A DNA stretch of 64,000 nucleotides from Quillaja saponaria (lineage: Eukaryota; Streptophyta; Magnoliopsida; Fabales; Quillajaceae), in the NCBI GenBank assembly GCA_029379385.1, contig CM055607.1:7316001-7380000 (forward strand), written 5' to 3'. The translations under genes and the position numbers were made by a program. Below, one piece after another: positions 1 through 11,811 of the stretch. Position 1 is the stretch's first letter; each line of letters starts with the position of its first letter. The notes under the pieces are model-generated. The model was not told the origin of the DNA. It ran no database searches and was given only the letters and a program-made list of their open reading frames with translations.

Positions 1-2140
1 AATATAAAGAAGATAAGGAGAGTCAGATCAATGTGCTATTCCATGGTTATGGTCACTATGATTTGTTAGAGAGTTACACAGATCAAAGTTGCCTGAAATT
101 AAACACGTAAAAGTTGGTTATGGATTTTAGGGTATCTTACCCGCCTTCATCAAATAATTCAAAATTTGGCTTTAAGGTTATTCTCAAGTTTAGTTGTCTT
201 CTGCAGGAATTCATTTCAAGCGATAGGCTTGTTCAATTTTTGTAGTTTGCATATTGTTTGAGATATTTTGTATTTCAATATACATGTCAAATTGATGATC
301 ACCATAATAATAAAATGGGGGCTTTCAGGATGAAATTCTGTACGAGCATCATTTTTCTTTTCCTACTGGGTTGGTGATTTTTCATATTACCCATATTTTC
401 CTTTTCTTTCTTCTGGATATGGTAAAGAATATTTTCTAATTTGTCATATAACTTGAACAGCACTAGGTTGATATTTTCAGGGAATAAGAATACAAACAGG
501 TAAGTCATAAGTGTATTGCTTTGCTTTATCTTCTCTGTTGAGGCCGGAGGGCAGTATCTAATGATAGTGGGCAGTATCTACTGATGTTTTAAGGCTGCAA
601 CTAAAGTGTTTTGGCAACTTATCAAGAGATGCCCACTAATGTTTGAGGGCATAATGTTTCAATGAAACTCACTCTTAGTGGCAAAGGCACTACATAGAAA
701 GTCACGTTCTTAATTCTTTTAGGTTTGTAACTTCCTGTTTGGTCAGATCATTTTTTTTCCAAAAGTAACTAAAATATTGCTGTTTCTTTCTCATATTTTT
801 CTATTTTAAAGCTGAATGTCCTTGGGAAATCTTGTTAAATGATTTTAGATATGGTAACCGTTGGTAGAAGTTCACCACACAAAATTAGCCAGATCAAATA
901 AAAAGAAGCAACTAAAATATTGGTTTTTTTTTTTTAATTTTCTTGTGAACTGTGTGGCCCACCAATCAGCGACATGGTGGCTGAGCATGGTCAGCTGCTT
1001 GGAAAGGAATTGAACCAGGTAAAATTGCAATTCTTAGTTTATGTTAAAAAGTACCTTGGTAACTTACATCCATCCTAGATCTAACATATAATCTAGCCGG
1101 TTTTGTGATCTTACAGTCCCTCTTTCTTAGGAGTGAAGGTTCTACTAGACTGACATGTTCTTATAATGGGCTTGGTAGTCTTATTATGCAAATGCTTGTA
1201 GTTTTGGAGGCATAATAATGATCTACAGATTATTCTTTGATAAGAAAAGGAAATATATTGAGAGGAAAAGGAGGAACTGGAGCAAAAAACTAGTATGACA
1301 GGGCCCTCCAGTCCTTCTGTATATTCCAAAGAGAAGACTCTTTAAACCCAAAGCTGAGAATCTAAGAGAAGCTAAAAATACTAATTCATCCCAAAGAAGT
1401 TGCAATAGAAGGAATTGTCTCTGAAGTTCTAGAATTGTACTCCAACTAAAGACAAAAAATCAATGCAAACATGGAAGACTTGAAATGAACCTTAATGAAC
1501 AAACAAGATATCTAGTAGAAAGATTTGCGAGAAAAGGAACATGAACTATCCATTTTGAACCCTTCAAAGAATTGAGAAGATTAACCAAAATAGAAAGATC
1601 ACAGAACGATTCAAATACAACTGCCCACTGGCGGTTTACTTAGGGATTGACAGACAATTCCTTGTCCTTCAAGCAGAGGAGGATGGTATTCTCTTTCTCC
1701 TCAACAACAGTACAGTACCAAAAACATCGGAGATACTGCGGTGATAACCCTCCCACAGTTGAGCGCACACGAACACATGCAGAGAGGTGTCAAAGCTCTT
1801 TAACAATTTTTTTCTCTTTTTGGTTTCCTACGAGCATCCCCAGTCTAATCTCGTTCAGAGTTTGTGGTTGCCCTCCCACAACTGTTTTTCTGTCGGCTCA
1901 AATTCCTGACATTGGAGGCCCTCAACCGCTGAGTTCAAACATCTTTGAACTATGCCTTGTTGGGTAACACGATTTTGTTTTATATTGCAGGCAATCAGGC
2001 AAGTAGTTAGGTCTCAATGTATTTTTTATCTATTGTGATTTAAATATGACAGATGTGTTCACCAATGGAAAACAACACTTAATAAGGAGCTGCTTGAGCA
2101 TGCTCGGGCCTGCTGATTTGCATCTTTATTTGTTGTTTCA
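1..2140. other. Intergenic, no supported gene
   Basis: No reading frame here has family resemblance or a convincing exon series. A short stretch at about 960-1020 ends in a good splice donor and would read as a small hydrophilic peptide, and 1260-1600 has lysine/glutamate-rich scraps broken by stops. These could be a decayed exon remnant, but I recognise no family. The segment 1826-1965 resembles 18670-18825 and is listed as a dispersed repeat. Confidence 0.4.
1826..1965 (+). repeat. Dispersed repeat, copy 1
   Basis: This stretch shares several aligned blocks with 18670-18825. Both contain 'catccccag/aatgtctaatctc', then a 'cccacaa/cgtgtttttc' block, a 'tcctgacatt' block, a 'ctcaac.(g/a)ctgaa/gttcaa' block and a final 'cttgt' block. 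Order and spacing are preserved over about 140 bp. It is probably an old copy of a transposable element; no ends or coding capacity are visible. Confidence 0.45.
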
Positions 2141-2154
2141 CTGACACCATGAAG
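2141..2154 (+). repeat. Target-site duplication, left
   Basis: The 14-mer CTGACACCATGAAG matches CTGATACCATGAAG at 2711-2724 with a single C/T transition. The second copy begins directly after a poly(A) run. This is the arrangement expected when LINE-type machinery inserts a reverse-transcribed mRNA. Confidence 0.75.
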
Positions 2155-2215
2155 GTGGGAGCCGCACGCTCCTGCAAAGCTCTGCTCTGAAACTTGCTTA
2201 GGCTCGACCGCCACC

Positions 2216-2483
2216 ATAGTGAATGTGCCGAAGACAAAGAAGACTAACTACAGGAGTGGAGAATGCAGGAAACACACCCCGCACAAGGTGACAGCACAAG
2301 AAAGGCAAAGATAGCCTTGCAGCTCAAGGAAAGCGTGGTTATGATCGGAAACAGTCAGGTTATGGTGGGCAAACAAAGCCCGTGTTCCACAAAAAGGACA
2401 AAACTACGAAGCAAATTGTCTCGAGGCTGCAATGTCAGGGTTGCAAACATGTCTCTCAGCATCCGATCAAGAGGTGCAAGCAC

Positions 2484-2515
<32 letters not shown>

Positions 2516-2531
2516 AACTTCTCTTTTCTAA
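2216..2531 (+). pseudogene. Processed pseudogene of ribosomal protein eL42 (L36a/L44)
   Basis: Read across a frame change, the sequence matches the small zinc-ribbon large-subunit ribosomal protein eL42. The first part reads NVPKTKKTNYRSGECRKHTP. After a small deletion near 2290 the other frame carries the [20 protein letters not shown] stretch, the CQGCKH motif and the C-terminal [17 protein letters not shown] end, then TAA at 2529-2531. The usual start codon is ATA at 2216. Length is 316 nt against 318 nt for an intact 105-codon frame plus stop, so the net change is minus two and a stop follows the lesion. No introns interrupt it, and it is followed by a 3' UTR-like tract and poly(A) at 2700-2710. 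It is a dead retrocopy and should not make eL42. Confidence 0.85.
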
Positions 2532-2710
2532 GTTGAAAATTAGGAAATGTGGCTCATCACTTTTATAATTGCTCGTATTTTCTATTCTCATGTTATTCTG
2601 TATTTTGGAGTATTTTATTTTATCTTTAGCTTGACAAATGTTATATGAATCTTTGAGCAAGATATTTATGTATGCTTTGCGCTAACTGATTTACTGGAGA
2701 AAAAAAAAAA

Positions 2711-2724
2711 CTGATACCATGAAG
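2711..2724 (+). repeat. Target-site duplication, right
   Basis: Partner of the copy at 2141-2154, differing at one of 14 bases. It starts immediately after the poly(A) run that ends at 2710. Confidence 0.75.
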
Positions 2725-3356
2725 TTTCATTGTTTTCAAAAGGCTAGAACTATTATCAAAAGCAAACATACTGAATAACATCAAGAGAAGTAAATACCAT
2801 CTGAAACAATGTCATTTGAAAATATCTTCAACATCTCAGATAGAATTCATAAAGCCATATGCTCTTGTCTGCTAAAATACCTCACTCGTGCTGGTAAAAG
2901 AAGAGAAAAATTGAAACAAATATTTCATGGTTTATTTATTGCAAAAGAAAATAATTCAAAATCTGCATGGCTCTCACTGTAAACTGTTTACTAGCTTCTT
3001 CTTTCTTTTTTTTCTGTAAACAAAACGCCAAGTACTACAGACAAATAGGCAAACCATGATTTCTACATCTGGTCAAAACCCACATGCTGCTTCCACTTGT
3101 TTTTGACTAAATCTTATTTTCTGTATAAGAATTTCATGAGCATAACAAAATTCTCCTTTCACTTATCTATCTTGACTTTATCCCTGAGAACATAATTTAG
3201 AATACGAAAAATGATTGTTGTAAAAAGAACGTAAAAGCCCTTAACAATTTGATAGTAAGTAGCTCTCAGTATAACACTGCATTTCATGTTTTCCCCAGAG
3301 AAGAGAACAAGATGACAAATGAAATATACTGGAGCTGATTTTGAAGCCAAATTCCA
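2725..3356 (-). other. 3' flank and likely 3' UTR of the CSLA gene
   Basis: On the minus strand this follows the CSLA stop codon. Overlapping AATAAA hexamers (TTTATT on the plus strand at 2931-2936 and 2935-2940) lie about 420 nt downstream of the stop and are plausible polyadenylation signals. I see no gene in it. Confidence 0.4.
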
Positions 3357-6300
3357 TTACGATTTGGGAACAAAGGTGCCAACATAACCAATCCCTGCAA
3401 CGAAGAAGGCAATAGATTGAAGGAACAAGTATATGAAGTAGTGGTTCTTCCCAAAGGTAAGATCATAGCACCCGCAAAAGAAGAGATAGGCACCAGCAGC
3501 AAGTTCCAGCAAATGGACTCTGTTCATGATCAAAAGGTAAGCATATAATCTAAATCAATAAATGCTATGGTAATCTTAATATGAAGGATGGGGGAGGGAG
3601 GTGATCATTTTCATGGTAACTTTTAAAACTAAAATGGAGGTGATATTTCAGACATTTTAACTCATTGGTTAAATTCACAGCTCAAGTATTGGATCAAGAA
3701 TATAACTTTTTTTAATCTAGCAAGACCTTAGAGTGCAGATGATACTAAGATAATAAAATTGGTTTTCTTGTTCTTCCTACATAAAGAAACAGTTTGAAGA
3801 TAAATTATCTAAGCACTATACTTCTAGAACTAATACCCCATCAAAGTTGCTTCTAGTCACCTATCATAAGAACCATTTTGCCAATTAAATTAAATCTGAA
3901 TCCAAGAGATGATTTGAAGACTGCATTCTGTTGTGTAGTTTTGTTTTACATAGGACATCATGCACTAAATAAATCAGTCCTAATTCTGAAGTTATATATG
4001 ATGTATAATTATTGAATTCATTTTGCTTTTGCAAAGTCTATGACAATTGTAAGGGATCCTACTTCTCTGGTATCTTTTAACTTTCTTGACAAGATTTCTT
4101 GATTTTATTCTTCTAGCCACCACCCCCCCCCCCCCCCCCCCAAAAAAAAAGGATAGATGTCATTAACCATATAAAATGATATTGGATTACAAGAAAATCT
4201 ACCTTTCACCAATCCTTATACGAGGCTTTCTAGAAGATTTAGCACTTGATTTCATTTTGAGAGCATCTCCCAATTTTTCCGTTACAACCCATTCATTAAC
4301 TCTCCCTACTTCTAGCAAACCGATGAATGCTGCCTTAGTTCGGTGCAGAGACATCACATTTTCAAAAAGGATCCAGAATACCAATAGGTGGGCTGATCTG
4401 CAAGATAACATGTTTTGGAAACTTAAGCAACAAAAAGATATATCTATCAAAATCTGTTCTGTAAATTGAGGGGGGGGGGGGGGGGGGAGGGGTGGTCAGA
4501 TAGCAGAAGGATATGAAAGGTAATTATAAAACTGGGCTGGAAAACCATTCTGGTTCTATAAATCGATAACAGTGAATAATTTGCAAACTCTATGGTAACA
4601 AGATACATGGATTTGTCAAGAAGAACAAAGGGAAGAGATAAACCTTGGAGTTCCAACAGCATTGAGGAGTGTGATGATTGAAGGAATATAGACTGCACCC
4701 CACTTGGGAACTTCTATTTCAGGAACCAAAACAGTTGCCGGCAAAATGACACAGTAAAATACAAACGTAACTACATGGGCAACAATCTTGCGAACGAAGA
4801 AAAAGCTGTAAATCACATATAACTTCTTCCACAGTGAGACTTTCTGCAAGGTGTAGTAAACTAATAGTGAGAAGAGATGATAGAGCAATAAACAGTCCTT
4901 TATACTGTTTTTCTTAATTCAGTCCACAGGGGTTCATAAAATAATAAGATTGAGGTGAAAAAAAGAAAAGACGTCAATAACAGATACCTTGTTTCTAAAA
5001 ATTTCGGTTGCCATTTTCCTGAAGAGATTAGCGGGACCACATGACCATCTGTGCTGCTGATAACGGTAAGCTTTGAATGTACTTGGCAATTCATTTTTCA
5101 CCTAATTTTTTTCAGTAAATTGTCAACAGGTCAACATAAAACAATTTAGGGCAAGATACAATTCAACATAAACTGATTAAATCTGTAGAAATTACGAATT
5201 GTTATCAACAAAATTCGCCATTCATTTAAATCACTTCTTGGTATATCCTGGCCTATGAAATTTTCTTGCACTAAATGACATTAGTCTTCTAAGTTAAAGC
5301 CCTTCCTGACCAAGCTCACTCATTTAGTTAACTAATGCATCTTTAGATATTAGATAATGCTACTTCTTTAAGTACTGATAATAAATGGTGGTGATATAGA
5401 TTTCTTTCATCCACATATAGGTTTCTTATGCAATACTGGATGCTGCAAGAAATGTAACAGAAAGCTTGATTGAAACAGAGATGTAGCCTTCAAAATCAAA
5501 TAGGATGGCACTAAAATCTTCGAGTTTGATTTATAGACCTATCCATGCAAGGGTGGCTAAGCCAAATAATTGTTATCTCATTACAGTGATTAATTAATAG
5601 TAATACCTTGAGGTCACCAACATACACAAATTTCCAGCCTCTGAGACTGGCTCGGACAGCCAAATCCATGTCTTCTACTGTCGTGCGATCCTTCCATCCT
5701 CCAGCCTCATTTAGTGCTGCAATTCTCCAAACACCAGCTGTCCCTGCATCATATCATTTAGTTTCACAAATACTGGTTCCAAGTTTGGAATTGTACTGTT
5801 TAGAAGATACTGAAACTGTCAACTAGTTATTTTAAGTATGGTTTACCATTAAAACCGAAAAAAGCATAGGTTGAAGATCCTACTTCCTGCTCCACAATGA
5901 AATGGTAATCCAAAGACATCTCTTGCATTCTTGTCATCAAGCATTCATTAGCATTAACTGTGATACCACATGGAAAAGTACCATAAGATCCCACCCATTG
6001 CATGTACTAGATTCTTTATGTTAACAAAACTTCTGTCTATCATAGTGATGACTCACTCCTTGTACAATTTTGTTTAGGCTTGCACTCAAGCACACAAAAA
6101 CCAATGACTACATCAAATTAAATAACAGAAATTCGTATGCAATTGATACAAGTTAAAACTTGGAACCCAACATGTATGAAAATGTCATCTTAAAAGTAGG
6201 ATGGACTCTGAATCTCACACAAAATGACAGCCTTCAAGCCCCTTCCCTCATAATAAGTGGGTCCCACAAACCCACTTATTTTATAGGATGTGTATGAAAA

Positions 6301-8593
6301 TATTGGGTTCAGACCAGGCTACTGAACCAAGCTCAAGCCTATCAGACTATTCGAATGGGCCTTCAAATCTAAACCCAACTTAAGCCCATGGGTTATAGAA
6401 AAAGTGTCCAGTCCCAATCGATGCAGACTGGGCTGTAAGAGCAAGTTGGGCTACCCAGTCCAATCCAATATCAAGTAAGAATGCTGATAAATACTATTTG
6501 CTGGTAAACTACTAGTAGTTTTTAGTAAAGCACATGTAAATGAGTAGAAATAAGAGGATTCATGGCTACTACCATATGCATTGAGGTAGGTGATTAATTA
6601 GCCCATCAAGACTTTTTCTACCTATATATTATTGGTCAAAAGAGCAACCAAAAAAAAAAATTTGTTCAAAAGAAACGTCTCCATCTTTCTTTGCTGGCTT
6701 TAAAATATGCATGATTTTAGGAGTGAGGGCAACTAATCAAATCTGCTGGAGCAATCCCCAGCTCAAACTGGTTCCACCAATAAAAGTTGATTTTTTTTTT
6801 CTCTCTCTTCATAAATAAAGTTAAAAATTGGAGGCTCTTTGTTTCCTACACCAAAACTTATACAAATGGAAGTTTAAGAAAAATATTTTAAAATAAGTGT
6901 TTGAAAAAGAGGTGGCTAAGCCTCACATAAAATTCACTTGCGTTGCACGTAATAATTATTAAAATTTTATGTAGAGCGCATGTTTCATCTACCAATTAAC
7001 TTAAATGAGTTGATCTACGATATTGTGTGTCTAGAAGTATTATTGTTTAAGAATACAATGTACTCCTAAAAAAAGAAAAGAGAGGCTAGATCAAAAGGTA
7101 TGGTTGACCCACGTCACTATCTCTTTCTTCTTTTTAATATGAACATAGTTCAGCCACCAAGCTTTAACTGTCTAAATTATACTTATCAACAATTGTTTCC
7201 ATCTGTAAACTTTTTGGGGTATATAATGCTAAGAAAAGCGAAAACAAAAGGAACAACAACGTGTAGATGGATCACCTGTCATTATTAGCTAAATCAGAGC
7301 ATTAACGAGCTTAAAAGAGGGTTTTTATTAAAGGGTATTAAGCAAAATTACCAAATTTCCAACGAGCCTGAACGAGGCCAATTTCTGGGTTGTGAACAAG
7401 AAATGGTATGGTGCGCCAAAGAAAATCAGGGTCAGGTTGAAAATCAGCATCAAAGATGGCAACGTAATCACACTGTTTGACATAGCTGTGCTTCATGCCT
7501 TCTTTGAGAGCACCTGCTTTGTATCCATTTCTGCTGTCTCTGATTTCGTACCTAATGTTTATGCCTTTGCTTGCCCATCTCTTGCATTCAAGCCCTACCA
7601 AATCCTGTTGTTATCAGACAAGAAATAACACAGACCCACATCAGAGAAACTGATTGCACTTTGTTTTTGTGGCAACTATTGAGTTCATGGGGGTGATTGC
7701 CCAATTGGGATGATAAGTTGATAACCCAGAAGGGGATTTTCTGAAAAAAAAACACTGAAACCGAAATCTGAAAGGAACTTTACTTTACCATCCAATGGCC
7801 GGGATACAATACTTTAATGCAGGAAGTACAAGTACCTTAAAGCATGTTTTTTTTTTCCTTTTCCCTTTTTAGGTTGATTAATGTGTTCTGTGCTATTACT
7901 TCCTCTATTAAGCAATAACCCAGATGATAAGCATAAACATACACACAACTTTTCGTACTGTTTTAGAATAATTACTTGAAGAAAATGCATATGTTCATTC
8001 AAAAAGTTTAACAATTGGGTTTGATTTGAGAACCTTAATGGCATGGTCTGTTGAATCATCAAGAACTTGAATTACAATTCTGTCAGACGGCCATGACAAC
8101 CCACATGCAGCTCCAATTGACAACTGATATACCTGCATCAATAAAACAGTAGCCACACAACTTTAGGCAAATTTCACTTTCTTGTAGCAATTCTCAAAAA
8201 GGAAATTAACCCAGAATGACATAATACCAAAAGCACCTCTTAGTTGAAAATTAAGTGATCTACCTCTTTCTCATTGTACATTGGAATTTGCACTAAAACC
8301 ATTGGGTAGGCCAAGTTCCCAACCTCAATGTCATCCTTGAGAGTCTCCCATTTGTAACGATTCTCTGGCTTACGGCCAAACAACTTCACAAAAACAATGA
8401 CTATCCCCATATAAACTCTCTCAACAAAAAGCATAATTGACATGAGAAGGCACAGATACACCATTACTTTCAACAATGGGACAACTAGAGGAGCTTTAGT
8501 TTGCTCCCAAAATAATCCAATTTGGCCTGTAATATCATCGCGAACGCCTTGAAATCTGACCGGGAAAATGGTTGTGGACGAAAGCTGATCCAT
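3357..8593 (-). CDS. CSLA: Glucomannan 4-beta-mannosyltransferase, cellulose synthase-like A (CSLA)
   Basis: Golgi GT2-family enzyme that polymerises the beta-1,4-(gluco)mannan backbone from GDP-mannose and GDP-glucose. Exons: 8593-8264, 8132-8034, 7604-7352, 5957-5847, 5743-5607, 5101-4988, 4843-4644, 4397-4203, 3519-3357. All junctions are GT-AG and in frame, giving 533 aa, the usual length of CSLA proteins. The start is the first ATG before [16 protein letters not shown]. The N-terminal membrane segment is at about 35-60. GT2 catalytic residues are visible: DDSTD at 135-139, DAD at 195-197, ED at 288-289 and QQHRW at 325-329. Exon 7 and exons 8-9 carry the C-terminal membrane helices, and the protein ends [14 protein letters not shown]...VPKS. 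It most resembles the CSLA9/CSLA2 group; the exact paralogue is not certain. Homopolymer runs flank exon 8 (see findings). Confidence 0.95.
4123..4150. repeat. Homopolymer C(19)-A(9) in CSLA intron 8
   Basis: Nineteen consecutive C followed by nine A on the plus strand. In the pre-mRNA (minus strand) this is a U-run then a G-run about 60 nt downstream of the exon 8 donor. Such runs vary in length and are error-prone to sequence. Confidence 0.9.
4470..4492. repeat. Homopolymer G(18) in CSLA intron 7
   Basis: Eighteen consecutive G at 4470-4487, then AGGGG. In the pre-mRNA this is a C-run about 73 nt upstream of exon 8, complementary to the G-run in intron 8. Confidence 0.9.
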
Positions 8594-10014
8594 TAGGAGT
8601 TTTGTTGGGTTTCAATTTGGACGGGAGAAGAACTAAGCTTGCTCGCTATATATGAGTATGATTGTTTGTGAACTTGGTTTACAAAAAGGGGTTTGCTGGC
8701 TTTGCGAAAAGAACACGAATGTTTTATATTTACTTGTGCTTTTGGTGTGTATTGGTGGTATAGCTGTGAACCTGTGATTGTTGCTTCAGAGTTACGTCAA
8801 GACAATGAGGGAGAGAACTACACAGTAAGTGGACTATATCATAGTAGTCTACTGCAAAAGCAAAACTCATTGGCTTCATTATCACAAAGAGATAAGGAAA
8901 ATCCCATCTTGGATCCTTACTCAATTTGCAAGAACAACCACAAATAGATGGAAGACAAAGGAAGCAAACTTTAGAATTTTTTGCCTCCAAATTCTCTTCC
9001 TCTGTGTGTCTGTGAGAGAGAGAAAGAGAGATTAGAGAAATCTAAAAGCAGAGTTTAAGGGTGTGAAGGACAATGCAAAAAGTGTGGTACCTATAAATAG
9101 GTAAATTACAAAGCATATTCCGTCTAATAGTCATATTTAGAGGACCTCAAACCAGAAATGAGTGTCACATTAATTCGGGCAGCTTTTATACAAGAGTTCT
9201 GAAATATAATGTAAACTTTTTTGCTTTACGGGATTCGTTAGTAGTATAGTACGTAACCGATTTCATAACTGGATGGTTTCTACAATGCTCCTAAATGAAT
9301 TTGTACATTTCTTTTTGATGATACATATAGATTGTTTAAACATTTCTAACTTAGACGTATTTATTTGAAAAATGAGGATTATCTACTGTGTCATGTCATA
9401 AAAAAAACAAAAAAAACCAAGTATTAAAAAATAAAAATTTAATTTACATGTGTTTAGACAATTCAACTTGGTTAAATCTTAATTTCAAAGTACATGAATT
9501 ATTCTTCTTCCAGTCACATTGATTGACCAGACACATTAAGCTTAAAAGATCTAGGTTTAGGTAACCTGAAATTATGTTGTTATATATATATATTAGTTTT
9601 AGACTTGTCCTAAAAATAGACTCCATAATTTGTAAAAGGAATGGGGGGTTTGGTTTGTACCAAAAAAGAAGAGAGAACGTGGTTTTGTATATAAATAAAC
9701 TAATGATCATATTTATATAATACAAGGAAAAGCACAAGTTCATTGTTTATGATGGCTGATAAGTGGTATAAGATTGATGCTTGCTTTCAGCTATAATGAT
9801 TCGCATTTAATATTGTTAATCAAAGTGTTCACAAAAGACTGAAGATGTTATACTTTTATTTTGTTCGAGTTTATGTTTGAAAATGTATAATGATCATATA
9901 TCTCTATAAAGATGTCATCATTTTAATTTGGTTCAATTTTATGATGGAGCCATTAGTACTCCATAAGGTTTAAGATTTAGATCATAGGCTATTCAAAACC
10001 TGTGTGCTTATTGT
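8594..10014. promoter_or_regulatory. Upstream region of the CSLA gene
   Basis: No coding region is supported here. On the minus strand, two TATA-like motifs are possible: CATATATAG around 8647-8654, which would leave a very short leader, and CTATTTATAGG near 9090. The second is followed by a CT-rich tract at about 9005-9032 typical of plant 5' leaders, giving a leader of about 450 nt. I cannot decide between them without transcript ends. Confidence 0.3.
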
Positions 10015-10292
10015 TGTGTGTGAGAGGTGCAGAGAAAGAACAAGCAGAATTTGTGGTTGTGGGTCACCTCAAAACTTAAATTAGAATGAAAATTGACACA
10101 AGCTGGATGTGTGTGAAAGGTACAGAGAAAGAACAAGCAGAATTTGTGGTTGTGGGTCACCTCAAAACTTAAATTAGAATGAAAATTGACACAAGCTGGA
10201 TGTGTGTGAAAGGTTCAGAGAAAGAGCAAGCTAAATTTGTAGTTATCGGTCACTTTAATACTTGTATTAGAATGTAAATTAACACAAGCTGG
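10015..10292 (+). repeat. 93-bp tandem repeat, three copies
   Basis: Three head-to-tail units with a period of exactly 93 bp, aligned on the block AGAGAAAGA(A/G)CAAGC and ending ACACAAGCTGG at 10106, 10199 and 10292. Copies 1 and 2 are nearly identical; copy 3 has many substitutions. This suggests an old duplication followed by a recent second duplication or gene conversion. No coding potential is seen. Confidence 0.9.
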
Positions 10293-11811
10293 TCAAACTT
10301 GGAGTGAAGTTTAGGAAGGGTGTTAGATGAGAATAAGGTATAATGTCTTTCTCAGACAAGAAGATTGTTGAATTGTGTATAGAAATTTTGAGATGAGAAG
10401 TAATAGAAACATCACAAGTGCCACATTCAACTTAGCCTCTTCGTTTCATTAGGGTTCAAGAGTCATTGCTGATGCCAAGTCATTTTAATAATAAAACCTT
10501 TGACTGTGTGTTACTGTTCACCAACCAAACATAAATTCAAGGGCAATATATTAAATCAAGATGGTGGTTAGTTAGTCACAAAATCTAAATCAATTGTTGG
10601 CTTTAATATTTGCAACTTTTATACTGTTTTAAATGTCAACCGCTATATTTATAAAGACACTCAGTTATAAAAATCTACCAAATTAATGACACTCGGTAGT
10701 CATTTTCTAAAGAGGATACAAAAACATCTCGCGAAGTTCCAATGAATAAATATAAATGACTGACAGGAGCACCATGCATAACTTCATTGTTGCAGCATCA
10801 GCTATGTAATAGACACAAGTACACAAAAACTCCAGGCACTGCCTGCACAATTTGTTAGAGAATTTCCAAGGTCCAGCCAGTTCTGCATCTTCAGTTAAAA
10901 TTCTGTCCAGTAACCATTGACAATTTGGGAGGCCATCCTTGCGAGAACATGCACTAGATTTTAAATGGAGTACAAAAGGAACAAAACTGGATATTGATCA
11001 CCATTAAATTACATCAGACTTGCAGTAAGCCGTAAGTACATCCTCAATAGAAATCAAGAAAATTACTGCTCCCATTTTGTTGTTAAAATACAGACCGAAA
11101 AAGAATAATGCATCTCCATATGACCAAATATGGCCAATCGATGGTTTGCTTCCTCACATGAAAAGCTTATGAGCCACTGATCCCAATTTGCACATCAGCC
11201 TATTCAACCCTACAAACTACAACGACACACAACGTCATATTGAATCACAATTGCAAACAACAACTCAATCTTAAAGTTTTGTCACACAGGAATACACAAT
11301 AGTCATTTTGAAATTCTAGAGACATAACTGAAAAATCAAACCATAAGGACTAAGTTGAATCATTGATTAAACTATAAAAACAAAAGTATAATCAAGCCTT
11401 CCTCATTTCTGGTACAACACCTAATAGAAGATATCACTACCACAACGAAACAACCCTGTTGTCAAAAAATCAACAGAACTAAGTGCAGCTATTAAGTAAT
11501 AGTGCATTTAACTGTTATCATCAGCATTCATAATTAGCCTAAATGACTGGTATTAACATAACCAAGCATGTAACATGTCAGAAACAGAAGGGAGCAAAAG
11601 TTCCTCTAATCGCCATAACATAATCATCTATTTGATGGAAGTATACTAAAGAAGCATATAATTGTCCATCAAAGCCAATAACAGATTGGAGAGCCTTTTT
11701 AACAATTGCTTCAGCTAATATGAGTAGTCCGTTATTTTTCTTAGATCAGGCAGAAGCAAGCTTAGCATGTTCAAATACAAACAAGTTTTTCTTATTCTGA
11801 GGTAAGTAAAT
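10293..11811. other. Intergenic and 3' flank of the helicase-like gene
   Basis: AT-rich sequence without a supported coding region. The part nearest 11811 is presumably the 3' UTR of the minus-strand gene that stops at 11812. I see no RNA gene or mobile-element ends. Confidence 0.35.

Noticed and set aside
940..1600. Possible exons of a coiled-coil gene on the plus strand
   Set aside because: A donor-like site at about 1020 and Lys/Glu-rich scraps exist, but stops interrupt every frame and no family is recognisable.
6236..6500. GGGCC/CCCAA-rich stretch in CSLA intron 3 as a mobile element
   Set aside because: Composition resembles plant element ends, but no paired termini or target duplication could be found.
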